In this document: positions 1-14,520 of the stretch, piece after piece
Numbering within the stretch: position 1 is the first letter of the stretch
Layout: the number at the start of each line of letters is the position of its first letter
Source of the DNA: Siphonodentalium dalli
Lineage: Eukaryota > Mollusca > Scaphopoda > Gadilida > Siphonodentaliidae
NCBI GenBank assembly: GCA_032622095.1
Contig: CP136069.1
Span: forward strand, 8,882,036 to 8,946,035
Direction of reading: 5' to 3'
DNA: 64,000 nt
Made by a program: the position numbers and the translations under genes
The notes under the pieces: generated by a model
The model's input: the letters and a program-made list of their open reading frames with translations, nothing else
What the model was told of the DNA's origin: nothing
Databases searched by the model: none

Positions 1-3000
1 ATATGAAACATTCAAGAAAAGTGAGTGTCAATATAAAACATTCAAGAAAAGTGAGTGTCAATATGAAACATTCAAGAACAGTCAGTGTCAATATGAAACA
101 TTCAAGAAAAGTGAGTGTCAATATGAAACATTCAAGAAAAGTGAGTGTCAATATGAAACATTCAAGAAAAGTCAGTGTCATATGAAACATTCAAGAAAAG
201 TGAGTGTCAATATGAAACATTCAAGAAAAGTCAGTGTCAATATGAAACATTCAAGAAAAGTCAGTGTCAATATGAAACATTCAAGAAAAGTCAGTGTCAA
301 TATGAAACATTCAAGAAAAGTCAGTGTCAATATGAAACATTCAAGAACAGTCAATGTCAATATGAAACATTCAAGAAAAGTGAGTGTCAATATGAAACAT
401 TCAAGAAAAGTGAGTGTCAATATGAAACATTCAAGAAAAGTGAGTGTCAATATGAAACATTCAAGAAAAGTCAGTGTCAATATGAAACATTCAAGAAAAG
501 TCAGTGTCAATATGAAACATTCAAGAAAAGTCAGTGTCAATATGAAACATTCAAGAAAAGTGAGTGTCAATATGAAACATTCAAGAAAAGTGAGTGTCAA
601 TATGAAACATTCAAGAAAAGTCAGTGTCAATATGAAGCATTCAAGAAAAGTCAGTGTCAATATGAAACATTCAAGAAAAGTCAGTGTCAATATGAAACAT
701 TCAAGAAAAGTCAGTGTCAATATGAAACATTCAAGAAAAGTGAGTGTCAATATGAAACATTCAAGAAAAGTCAGTGTCAATATGAAACATTCAAGAAAAG
801 TCAGTGTCAATATGAAACATTCAAGAAAAGTCAGTGTCAATATGAAGCATTCAAGAAAAGTGAGTGTCAATATGAAACATTCAAGAAAAGTCAGTGTCAA
901 TATGAAACATTCAAGAAAAGTGAGTGTCAATATGAAACATTCAAGAAAAGTCAGTGTCAATATGAAACATTCAAGAACAGTCAGTGTCAATATGAAACAT
1001 TCAAGAAAAGTGAGTGTCAATATGAAACATTCAAGAAAAGTGAGTGTCAATATGAAACATTCAAGAAAAGTCAGTGTCAATATGAAACATTCAAGAAAAG
1101 TCAATGTCAATATGAAACATTCAAGAAAAGTGAGTGTCAATATGAAACATTCAAGAACAGTCAGTGTCAATATGAAACATTCAAGAAAAGTGAGTGTCAA
1201 TATGAAACATTCAAGAAAAGTGAGTGTCAATATGAAACATTCAAGAAAAGTGAGTGTCAATATGAAACATTCAAGAAAAGTGAGTGTCAATATGAAACAT
1301 TCAAGAAAAGTCAGTGTCAATATGAAACATTCAAGAAAAGTGAGTGTCAATATGAAACATTCAAGAACAGTCAGTGTCAATATGAAACATCAAGAAAAGT
1401 GAGTGTCAATAGAAACATTCAAGAAAAGTGAGTGTCAATATGAAACATTCAAGAAAAGTGAGTGTCAATATGAAACATTCAAGAAAAGTCAGTGTCAATA
1501 TGAAACATTCAAGAAAAGTGAGTGTCAATATGAAACATTCAAGAAAAGTGAGTGTCAATATGAAACATTCAAGAAAAGTCAGTGTCAATATGAAACATTC
1601 AAGAAAAGTGAGTGTCAATATGAAACATTCAAGAAAAGTCAGTGTCAATATGAAACATTCAAGAACAGTCAGTGTCAATATGAAACATTCAAGAAAAGTG
1701 AGTGTCAATATGAAACATTCAAGAAAAGTGAGTGTCAATATGAAACATTCAAGAAAAGTCAGTGTCAATATGAAACATTCAAGAAAAGTCAATGTCAATA
1801 TGAAACATTCAAGAAAAGTGAGTGTCAATATGAAACATTCAAGAAAAGTCAGTGTCAATATGAAACATTCAAGAACAGTCAGTGTCAATATGAAACATTC
1901 AAGAACAGTGAGTGTCAATATGAAACATTCAAGAAAAGTGAGTGTCAATATGAAACATTCAAGAAAAGTGAGTGTCAATATGAAACATTCAAGAAAAGTG
2001 AGTGTCAATATGAAACATTCAAGAAAAGTCAATGTCAATATGAAACATTCAAGAACAGTGAGTGTCAATATGAAACATTCAAGAAAAGTGAGTGTCAATA
2101 TGAAACATTCAAGAAAAGTGAGTGTCAATATGAACATTCAAGAAAAGTCAGTGTCAATATGAAACATTCAAGAAAAGTCAGTGTCAATATGAAACATTCA
2201 AGAAAAGTCAGTGTCAATATGAAACATTCAAGAAAAGTCAGTGTCAATATGAAACATTCAAGAAAAGTCAGTGTCAATATGAAACATTCAAGAAAAGTGA
2301 GTGTCAATATGAAACATTCAAGAAAAGTGAGTGTCAATATGAAACATTCAAGAAAAGTGAGTGTCAATATGAAACATTCAAGAAAAGTCAGTGTCAATAT
2401 GAAACATTCAAGAAAAGTGAGTGTCAATATGAAACATTCAAGAAAAGTGAGTGTCAATATGAAACATTCAAGAAAAGTCAATGTCAATATGAAACATTCA
2501 AGAAAAGTCAATGTCAATATGAAACATTCAAGAAAAGTGAGTGTCAATATGAAACATTCAAGAAAAGTCAATGTCAATATGAAACATTCAAGAAAAGTCA
2601 GTGTCAATATGAAACATTCAAGAAAAGTCAGTGTCAATATAAAACATTCAAGAAAAGTCAGTGTCAATATGAAACATTCAAGAACAGTCAGTGTCAATAT
2701 GAAACATTCAAGAACAGTCAGTGTCAATATGAAACATTCAAGAACAGTCAGTGTCAATATGAAACATTCAAGAAAAGTCAGTGTCAATATGAAACATTCA
2801 AGAAAAGTCAATGTCAATATGAAACATTCAAGAAAAGTCAGTGTCAATATGAAACATTCAAGAACAGTCAGTGTCAATATGAAACATTCAAGAAAAGTCA
2901 GTGTCAATATGAAACATTCAAGAAAAGTCAATGTCAATATGAAACATTCAAGAAAAGTCAGTGTCAATATGAAACATTCAAGAAAAGTGAGTGTCAATAT

Positions 3001-6000
3001 GAAACATTCAAGAACAGTCAATGTCAATATGAAACATTCAAGAAAAGTCAATGTCAATATGAAACATTCAAGAAAAGTCAGTGTCAATATGAAACATTCA
3101 AGAAAAGTCAATGTCAATATGAAACATTCAAGAAAAGTCAGTGTCAATATGAAACATTCAAGAAAAGTCAGTGTCAATATGAAACATTCAAGAAAAGTCA
3201 GTGTCAATATGAAACATTCAAGAAAAGTCAGTGTCAATATGAAACATTCAAGAAAAGTCAATGTCAATATGAAACATTCAAGAAAAGTCAGTGTCAATAT
3301 GAAACATTCAAGAAAAGTCAATGTCAATATGAAACATTCAAGAAAAGTCAGTGTCAATATGAAACATTCAAGAAAAGTGAGTGTCAATATGAAACATTCA
3401 AGAACAGTCAATGTCAATATGAAACATTCAAGAAAAGTCAATGTCAATATGAAACATTCAAGAAAAGTCAGTGTCAATATGAAACATTCAAGAAAAGTCA
3501 ATGTCAATATGAAACATTCAAGAAAAGTCAGTGTCAATATGAAACATTCAAGAAAAGTCAGTGTCAATATGAAACATTCAAGAAAAGTCAATGTCAATAT
3601 GAAACATTCAAGAAAAGTCAGTGTCAATATGAAACATTCAAGAAAAGTCAGTGTCAATATGAAACATTCAAGAAAAGTCAGTGTCAATATGAAACATTCA
3701 AGAAAAGTCAGTGTCAATATGAAACATTCAAGAAAAGTCAATGTCAATATGAAACATTCAAGAAAAGTCAGTGTCAATATGAAACATTCAAGAAAAGTCA
3801 ATGTCAATATGAAACATTCAAGAAAAGTCAGTGTCAATATGAAACATTCAAGAAAAGTCAGTGTCAATATGAAACATTCAAGAAAAGTCAGTGTCAATAT
3901 GAAACATTTAAGAAAAGTGAGTGTCAATATGAAACATTCAAGAACAGTCAGTGTCAATATGAAACATTCAAGAAAAGTCAATGTCAATATGAAACATTCA
4001 AGAAAAGTCAGTGTCAATATGAAACATTCAAGAACAGTCAGTGTCAATATGAAACATTCAAGAAAAGTCAATGTCAATATGAAACATTCAAGAAAATTCA
4101 ATGTCAATATGAAACATTCAAGAAAAGTCAATGTCAATATGAAACATTCAAGAAAAGTCAGTGTCAATATGAAACATTCAAGAAAAGTGAGTGTCAATAT
4201 GAAACATTCAAGAAAAGTCAGTGTCAATATGAAACATTCAAGAAAAGTCAGTGTCAATATGAAACATTCAAGAAAAGTCAGTGTCAATATGAAACATTCA
4301 AGAAAAGTCAATGTCAATATGAAACATTCAAGAAAAGTCAGTGTCAATATGAAACATTCAAGAAAAGTCAGTGTCAATATGAAACATTCAAGAAAAGTCA
4401 GTGTCAATATGAAACATTCAAGAAAAGTGAGTGTCAATATGAAACATTCAAGAAAAGTCAATGTCAATATGAAACATTCAAGAAAAGTCAGTGTCAATAT
4501 GAAACATTCAAGAAAAGTCAATGTCAATATGAAACATTCAAGAAAAGTCAGTGTCAATATGAAACATTCAAGAAAAGTCAGTGTCAATATGAAACATTCA
4601 AGAAAAGTCAATGTCAATATGAAACATTCAAGAAAAGTCAGTGTCAATATGAAACATTCAAGAAAAGTCAGTGTAATATGAAACATTCAAGAAAAGTCAG
4701 TGTCAATATGAAACATTCAAGAAAAGTCAGTGTCAATATGAAACATTCAAGAAAAGTCAATGTCAATATGAAACATTCAAGAAAAGTCAGTGTCAATATG
4801 AAACATTCAAGAAAAGTCAGTGTCAATATGAAACATTCAAGAAAAGTCAGTGTCAATATGAAACATTCAAGAAAAGTGAGTGTCAATATGAAACATTCAA
4901 GAAAAGTCAGTGTCAATATGAAACATTCAAGAAAAGTCAGTGTCAATATGAAACATTCAAGAAAAGTCAGTGTCAATATGAAACATTCAAGAAAAGTCAA
5001 TGTCAATATGAAACATTCAAGAAAAGTCAGGGTCAATATGAAACATTCAAGAAAAGTCAATGTCAATATGAAACATTCAAGAGCAGTCAGTGTCAATATG
5101 AAACATTCAAGAAAAGTCAATGTCAATATGAAACATTCAAGAAAAGTCAATGTCAATATGAAACATTCAAGAAAAGTCAGTGTCAATATGAAACATTCAA
5201 GAAAAGTCAGTGTCAATATGAAACATTCAAGAAAAGTCAGTGTCAATATGAAACATTCAAGAAAAGTCAGTGTCAATATGAAACATTCAAGAAAAGTCAA
5301 TGTCAATATGAAACATTCAAGAAAAGTCAGTGTCAATATGAAACATTCAAGAAAAGTCAATGTCAATATGAAACATTCAAGAAAAGTCAGTGTCAATATG
5401 AAACATTCAAGAAAAGTGAGTGTCAATATGAAACATTCAAGAAAAGTCAGTGTCAATATGAAACATTCAAGAAAAGTCAATGTCAATATGAAACATTCAA
5501 GAAAAGTCAGTGTCAATATGAAACATTCAAGAAAAGTCAATGTCAATATGAAACATTCAAGAAAAGTCAGTGTCAATATGAAACATTCAAGAAAAGTCAG
5601 TGTCAATATGAAACATTCAAGAAAAGTCAGTGTCAATATGAAACATTCAAGAAAAGTCAGTGTCAATATGAAACATTCAAGAAAAGTCAATGTCAATATG
5701 AAGCATTCAAGAAAAGTCAGTGTCAATATGAAACATTCAAGAAAAGTCAATGTCAATATGAAACATTCAAGAACAGTCAGTGTCAATATGAAACATTCAA
5801 GAAAAGTCAATGTCAATATGAAACATTCAAGAATAGTCAGTGTCAATATGAAACATTCAAGAAAAGTCAATGTCAATATGAAACATTCAAGAAAAGTCAG
5901 TGTCAATATGAAACATTCAAGAAAAGTCAATGTCAATATGAAACATTCAAGAAAAGTCAATGTCAATATGAAACATTCAAGAAAAGTCAGTGTCAATATG

Positions 6001-7140
6001 AAACATTCAAGAAAAGTCAATGTCAATATGAAACATTCAAGAAAAGTCAGTGTCAATATGAAACATTCAAGAACAGTCAATGTCAATATGAAACATTCAA
6101 GAAAAGTCAGTGTCAATATGAAACATTCAAGAAAAGTCAATGTCAATATGAAACATTCAAGAACAGTCAGTGTCAATATGAAACATTCAAGAACAGTCAG
6201 TGTCAATATGAAACATTCAAGAAAAGTCAATGTCAATATGAAACATTCAAGAAAAGTCAGTGTCAATATGAAACATTCAAGAACAGTCAGTGTCAATATG
6301 AAACATTCAAGAAAAGTCAGTGTCAATATGAAACATTCAAGAAAAGTCAATGTCAATATGAAACATTCAAGAAAAGTCAATGTCAATATGAAACATTCAA
6401 GAAAAGTCAGTGTCAATATGAAACATTCAAGAACAGTCAGTGTCAATATGAAACATTCAAGAAAAGTCAGTGTCAATATGAAACATTCAAGAACAGTCAA
6501 TGTCAATATGAAACATTCAAGAAAAGTCAATGTCAATATGAAACATTCAAGAACAGTCAGTGTCAATATGAAACATTCAAGAAAAGTCAATGTCAATATG
6601 AAACATTCAAGAAAAGTCAGTGTCAATATGAAACATTCAAGAACAGTCAGTGTCAATATGAAACATTCAAGAAAAGTCAGTGTCAATATGAAACATTCAA
6701 GAAAAGTCAATGTCAATATGAAACATTCAAGAACAGTCAGTGTCAATATGAAACATTCAAGAAAAGTCAGTGTCAATATGAAACATTCAAGAAAAGTCAG
6801 TGTCAATATGAAACATTCAAGAAAAGTCAGTGTCAATATGAAACATTCAAGAAAAGTCAGTGTCAATATGAAACATTCAAGAAAAGTCAGTGTCAATATG
6901 AAACATTCAAGAAAAGTCAGTGTCAATATGAAACATTCAAGAAAAGTCAGTGTCAATATGAAACATTCAAGAAAAGTCAGTGTCAATATGAAACATTCAA
7001 GAAAAGTCAGTGTCAATATGAAACATTCAAGAAAAGTCAGTGTCAATATGAAACATTCAAGAAAAGTCAGTGTCAATATGAAACATTCAAGAAAAGTCAG
7101 TGTCAATATGAAACATTCAAGAACAGTCAGTGTCAATATG

Positions 7141-10100
7141 AAACATTCAAGAAAAGTCAGTGTCAATATGAAACATTCAAGAAAAGTCAGTGTCAATATG
7201 AAGCATTCAAGAACAGTCAGTGTCAATATGAAACATTCAAGAAAAGTCAGTGTCAATATGAAACATTCAAGAACAGTCAGTGTCAATATGAAACATTCAA
7301 GAACAGTCAGTGTCAATATGAAACATTCAAGAAAAGTCAGTGTCAATATGAAACATTCAAGAAAAGTCAGTGTCAATATGAAACATTCAAGAAAAGTCAG
7401 TGTCAATATGAAACATTCAAGAACAGTCAGTGTCAATATGAAACATTCAAGAACAGTCAATGTCAATATGAAACATTCAAGAACAGTCAATGTCAATATG
7501 AAACATTCAAGAAAAGTCAGTGTCAATATGAAACATTCAAGAACAGTCAATGTCAATATGAAACATTCAAGAACAGTCAATGTCAATATGAAACATTCAA
7601 GAACAGTCAATGTCAATATGAAACATTCAAGAAAAGTCAGTGTCAATATGAAACATTCAAGAAAAGTCAGTGTCAATATGAAACATTCAAGAAAAGTCAG
7701 TGTCAATATGAAACATTCAAGAACAGTCAATGTCAATATGAAACATTCAAGAACAGTCAATGTCAATATGAAACATTCAAGAACAGTCAATGTCAATATG
7801 AAACATTCAAGAAAAGTCAGTGTCAATATGAAACATTCAAGAACAGTCAATGTCAATATGAAACATTCAAGAACAGTCAATGTCAATATGAAACATTCAA
7901 GAACAGTCAATGTCAATATGAAACATTCAAGAAAAGTCAGTGTCAATATGAAACATTCAAGAAAAGTCAATGTCAATATGAAACATTCAAGAAAAGTCAG
8001 TGTCAATATGAAACATTCAAGAAAAGTCAGTGTCAATATGAAACATTCAAGAAAAGTCAGTGTCAATATGAAACATTCAAGAAAAGTCAATGTCAATATG
8101 AAACATTCAAGAACAGTCAATGTCAATATGAAACATTCAAGAAAAGTCAGTGTCAATATGAAACATTCAAGAAAAGTCAATGTCAATATGAAACATTCAA
8201 GAAAAGTCAGTGTCAATATGAAACATTCAAGAAAAGTCAATGTCAATATGAAACATTCAAGAAAAGTCAGTGTCAATATGAAACATTCAAGAAAAGTCAA
8301 TGTCAATATGAAACATTCAAGAAAAGTCAATGTCAATATGAAACATTCAAGAAAAGTCAGTGTCAATATGAAACATTCAAGAAAAGTCAATGTCAATATG
8401 AAACATTCAAGAAAAGTCAGTGTCAATATGAAACATTCAAGAAAAGTCAGTGTCAATATGAAACATTCAAGAAAAGTCAATGTCAATATGAAACATTCAA
8501 GAAAAGTCAGTGTCAATATGAAACATTCAAGAAAAGTCAGTGTCAATATGAAGCATTCAAGAACAGTCAGTGTCAATATGAAACATTCAAGAAAAGTCAG
8601 TGTCAATATGAAACATTCAAGAAAAGTCAGTGTCAATATGAAACATTCAAGAGCAGTCAGTGTCAATATGAAACATTCAAGAAAAGTCAGTGTCAATATG
8701 AAACATTCAAGAAAAGTCAGTGTCAATATGAAACATTCAAGAAAAGTCAGTGTCAATATGAAACATTCAAGAAAAGTCAGTGTCAATATGAAACATTCAA
8801 GAAAAGTCAATGTCAATATGAAGCATTCAAGAAAAGTCAGTGTCAATATGAAACATTCAAGAAAAGTCAGTGTCAATATGAAACATTCAAGAAAAGTCAG
8901 TGTCAATATGAAACATTCAAGAAAAGTCAGTGTCAATATGAAACATTCAAGAGCAGTCAGTGTCAATATGAAACATTCAAGAAAAGTCAGTGTCAATATG
9001 AAACATTCAAGAAAAGTCAGTGTCAATATGAAACATTCAAGAAAAGTCAATGTCAATATGAAACATTCAAGAAAAGTCAGTGTCAATATGAAACATTCAA
9101 GAAAAGTCAGTGTCAATATGAAACATTCAAGAAAAGTCAATGTCAATATGAAGCATTCAAGAACAGTCAGTGTCAATATGAAACATTCAAGAAAAGTCAG
9201 TGTCAATATGAAACATTCAAGAGCAGTCAGTGTCAATATGAAACATTCAAGAACAGTCAGTGTCAATATGAAACATTCAAGAGCAGTCAGTGTCAATATG
9301 AAACATTCAAGAACAGTCAGTGTCAATATGAAACATTCAAGAACAGTCAGTGTCAATATGAAACATTCAAGAAAAGTCAGTGTCAATATGAAACATTCAA
9401 GAAAAGTCAGTGTCAATATGAAACATTCAAGAAAAGTCAGTGTCAATATGAAACATTCAAGAACAGTCAGTGTCAATATGAAACATTCAAGAACAGTCAA
9501 TGTCAATATGAAACATTCAAGAACAGTCAATGTCAATATGAAACATTCAAGAAAAGTCAGTGTCAATATGAAACATTCAAGAACAGTCAATGTCAATATG
9601 AAACATTCAAGAACAGTCAATGTCAATATGAAACATTCAAGAACAGTCAATGTCAATATGAAACATTCAAGAAAAGTCAGTGTCAATATGAAACATTCAA
9701 GAAAAGTCAATGTCAATATGAAGCATTCAAGAACAGTCAGTGTCAATATGAAACATTCAAGAAAAGTCAGTGTCAATATGAAACATTCAAGAAAAGTCAA
9801 TGTCAATATGAAACATTCAAGAAAAGTCAGTGTCAATATGAAACATTCAAGAAAAGTCAGTGTCAATATGAAACATTCAAGAAAAGTCAATGTCAATATG
9901 AAGCATTCAAGAACAGTCAGTGTCAATATGAAACATTCAAGAAAAGTCAGTGTCAATATGAAACATTCAAGAGCAGTCAGTGTCAATATGAAACATTCAA
10001 GAACAGTCAGTGTCAATATGAAACATTCAAGAGCAGTCAGTGTCAATATGAAACATTCAAGAACAGTCAGTGTCAATATGAAACATTCAAGAGCAGTCAG

Positions 10101-13100
10101 TGTCAATATGAAACATTCAAGAACAGTCAGTGTCAATATGAAACATTCAAGAGCAGTCAGTGTCAATATGAAACATTCAAGAACAGTCAGTGTCAATATG
10201 AAACATTCAAGAACAGTCAGTGTCAATATGAAACATTCAAGAAAAGTCAGTGTCAATATGAAACATTCAAGAAAAGTCAGTGTCAATATGAAACATTCAA
10301 GAAAAGTCAGTGTCAATATGAAACATTCAAGAACAGTCAGTGTCAATATGAAACATTCAAGAACAGTCAATGTCAATATGAAACATTCAAGAACAGTCAA
10401 TGTCAATATGAAACATTCAAGAAAAGTCAGTGTCAATATGAAACATTCAAGAACAGTCAATGTCAATATGAAACATTCAAGAACAGTCAATGTCAATATG
10501 AAACATTCAAGAACAGTCAATGTCAATATGAAACATTCAAGAAAAGTCAGTGTCAATATGAAACATTCAAGAAAAGTCAGTGTCAATATGAAGCATTCAA
10601 GAACAGTCAGTGTCAATATGAAACATTCAAGAACAGTCAATGTCAATATGAAACATTCAAGAAAAGTCAGTGTCAATATGAAACATTCAAGAAAAGTCAG
10701 TGTCAATATGAAACATTCAAGAAAAGTCAGTGTCAATATGAAACATTCAAGAAAAGTCAGTGTCAATATGAAACATTCAAGAAAAGTCAGTGTCAATATG
10801 AAACATTCAAGAAAAGTCAGTGTCAATATGAAACATTCAAGAGCAGTCAGTGTCAATATGAAACATTCAAGAACAGTCAGTGTCAATATGAAACATTCAA
10901 GAAAAGTCAGTGTCAATATGAAGCATTCAAGAACAGTCAGTGTCAATATGAAACATTCAAGAAAAGTCAGTGTCAATATGAAACATTCAAGAACAGTCAG
11001 TGTCAATATGAAACATTCAAGAACAGTCAGTGTCAATATGAAACATTCAAGAAAAGTCAGTGTCAATATGAAACATTCAAGAAAAGTCAGTGTCAATATG
11101 AAACATTCAAGAAAAGTCAGTGTCAATATGAAACATTCAAGAACAGTCAGTGTCAATATGAAACATTCAAGAACAGTCAATGTCAATATGAAACATTCAA
11201 GAACAGTCAATGTCAATATGAAACATTCAAGAAAAGTCAGTGTCAATATGAAACATTCAAGAACAGTCAATGTCAATATGAAACATTCAAGAACAGTCAA
11301 TGTCAATATGAAACATTCAAGAACAGTCAATGTCAATATGAAACATTCAAGAAAAGTCAGTGTCAATATGAAACATTCAAGAAAAGTCAGTGTCAATATG
11401 AAACATTCAAGAAAAGTCAGTGTCAATATGAAACATTCAAGAACAGTCAATGTCAATATGAAACATTCAAGAACAGTCAATGTCAATATGAAACATTCAA
11501 GAACAGTCAATGTCAATATGAAACATTCAAGAAAAGTCAGTGTCAATATGAAACATTCAAGAACAGTCAATGTCAATATGAAACATTCAAGAACAGTCAA
11601 TGTCAATATGAAACATTCAAGAACAGTCAATGTCAATATGAAACATTCAAGAAAAGTCAGTGTCAATATGAAACATTCAAGAAAAGTCAATGTCAATATG
11701 AAACATTCAAGAAAAGTCAGTGTCAATATGAAACATTCAAGAAAAGTCAGTGTCAATATGAAACATTCAAGAAAAGTCAGTGTCAATATGAAACATTCAA
11801 GAAAAGTCAATGTCAATATGAAACATTCAAGAACAGTCAATGTCAATATGAAACATTCAAGAAAAGTCAGTGTCAATATGAAACATTCAAGAAAAGTCAA
11901 TGTCAATATGAAACATTCAAGAAAAGTCAGTGTCAATATGAAACATTCAAGAAAAGTCAATGTCAATATGAAACATTCAAGAAAAGTCAGTGTCAATATG
12001 AAACATTCAAGAAAAGTCAATGTCAATATGAAACATTCAAGAAAAGTCAATGTCAATATGAAACATTCAAGAAAAGTCAGTGTCAATATGAAACATTCAA
12101 GAAAAGTCAATGTCAATATGAAACATTCAAGAAAAGTCAGTGTCAATATGAAACATTCAAGAAAAGTCAGTGTCAATATGAAACATTCAAGAAAAGTCAA
12201 TGTCAATATGAAACATTCAAGAAAAGTCAGTGTCAATATGAAACATTCAAGAAAAGTCAGTGTCAATATGAAGCATTCAAGAACAGTCAGTGTCAATATG
12301 AAACATTCAAGAAAAGTCAGTGTCAATATGAAACATTCAAGAAAAGTCAGTGTCAATATGAAACATTCAAGAGCAGTCAGTGTCAATATGAAACATTCAA
12401 GAAAAGTCAGTGTCAATATGAAACATTCAAGAAAAGTCAGTGTCAATATGAAACATTCAAGAAAAGTCAGTGTCAATATGAAACATTCAAGAAAAGTCAG
12501 TGTCAATATGAAACATTCAAGAAAAGTCAATGTCAATATGAAGCATTCAAGAAAAGTCAGTGTCAATATGAAACATTCAAGAAAAGTCAGTGTCAATATG
12601 AAACATTCAAGAAAAGTCAGTGTCAATATGAAACATTCAAGAAAAGTCAGTGTCAATATGAAACATTCAAGAGCAGTCAGTGTCAATATGAAACATTCAA
12701 GAAAAGTCAGTGTCAATATGAAACATTCAAGAAAAGTCAGTGTCAATATGAAACATTCAAGAAAAGTCAATGTCAATATGAAACATTCAAGAAAAGTCAG
12801 TGTCAATATGAAACATTCAAGAAAAGTCAGTGTCAATATGAAACATTCAAGAAAAGTCAATGTCAATATGAAGCATTCAAGAACAGTCAGTGTCAATATG
12901 AAACATTCAAGAAAAGTCAGTGTCAATATGAAACATTCAAGAGCAGTCAGTGTCAATATGAAACATTCAAGAACAGTCAGTGTCAATATGAAACATTCAA
13001 GAGCAGTCAGTGTCAATATGAAACATTCAAGAACAGTCAGTGTCAATATGAAACATTCAAGAACAGTCAGTGTCAATATGAAACATTCAAGAAAAGTCAG

Positions 13101-14520
13101 TGTCAATATGAAACATTCAAGAAAAGTCAGTGTCAATATGAAACATTCAAGAAAAGTCAGTGTCAATATGAAACATTCAAGAACAGTCAGTGTCAATATG
13201 AAACATTCAAGAACAGTCAATGTCAATATGAAACATTCAAGAACAGTCAATGTCAATATGAAACATTCAAGAAAAGTCAGTGTCAATATGAAACATTCAA
13301 GAACAGTCAATGTCAATATGAAACATTCAAGAACAGTCAATGTCAATATGAAACATTCAAGAACAGTCAATGTCAATATGAAACATTCAAGAAAAGTCAG
13401 TGTCAATATGAAACATTCAAGAAAAGTCAATGTCAATATGAAGCATTCAAGAACAGTCAGTGTCAATATGAAACATTCAAGAAAAGTCAGTGTCAATATG
13501 AAACATTCAAGAGCAGTCAGTGTCAATATGAAACATTCAAGAACAGTCAGTGTCAATATGAAACATTCAAGAGCAGTCAGTGTCAATATGAAACATTCAA
13601 GAACAGTCAGTGTCAATATGAAACATTCAAGAACAGTCAGTGTCAATATGAAACATTCAAGAAAAGTCAGTGTCAATATGAAACATTCAAGAAAAGTCAG
13701 TGTCAATATGAAACATTCAAGAAAAGTCAGTGTCAATATGAAACATTCAAGAACAGTCAGTGTCAATATGAAACATTCAAGAACAGTCAATGTCAATATG
13801 AAACATTCAAGAACAGTCAATGTCAATATGAAACATTCAAGAAAAGTCAGTGTCAATATGAAACATTCAAGAACAGTCAATGTCAATATGAAACATTCAA
13901 GAACAGTCAATGTCAATATGAAACATTCAAGAACAGTCAATGTCAATATGAAACATTCAAGAAAAGTCAGTGTCAATATGAAACATTCAAGAAAAGTCAG
14001 TGTCAATATGAAACATTCAAGAAAAGTCAGTGTCAATATGAAACATTCAAGAACAGTCAATGTCAATATGAAACATTCAAGAACAGTCAATGTCAATATG
14101 AAACATTCAAGAACAGTCAATGTCAATATGAAACATTCAAGAAAAGTCAGTGTCAATATGAAACATTCAAGAAAAGTCAATGTCAATATGAAGCATTCAA
14201 GAACAGTCAGTGTCAATATGAAACATTCAAGAAAAGTCAGTGTCAATATGAAACATTCAAGAGCAGTCAGTGTCAATATGAAACATTCAAGAACAGTCAG
14301 TGTCAATATGAAACATTCAAGAGCAGTCAGTGTCAATATGAAACATTCAAGAACAGTCAGTGTCAATATGAAACATTCAAGAACAGTCAGTGTCAATATG
14401 AAACATTCAAGAAAAGTCAGTGTCAATATGAAACATTCAAGAAAAGTCAGTGTCAATATGAAACATTCAAGAAAAGTCAGTGTCAATATGAAACATTCAA
14501 GAACAGTCAGTGTCAATATG
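7141..14520 (+). repeat. Older higher-order repeat region within the satellite
   Basis: The order of unit variants repeats at long range. A landmark run (a GAACAGTCAA unit after GAAAAGTCAA) occurs at 8101, 11821, 15181 and 19051, giving spacings of 3720, 3360 and 3870 bp. Matching is good but broken by whole-unit gains and losses: 9781-9960 has no counterpart in the second copy, and a 25-unit (750-bp) sub-block recurs at 9151/9901 and 13441/14191. This is the pattern expected from repeated unequal exchange. These copies have more block-level differences than the two duplications further right, so they are probably older. Confidence 0.8.
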
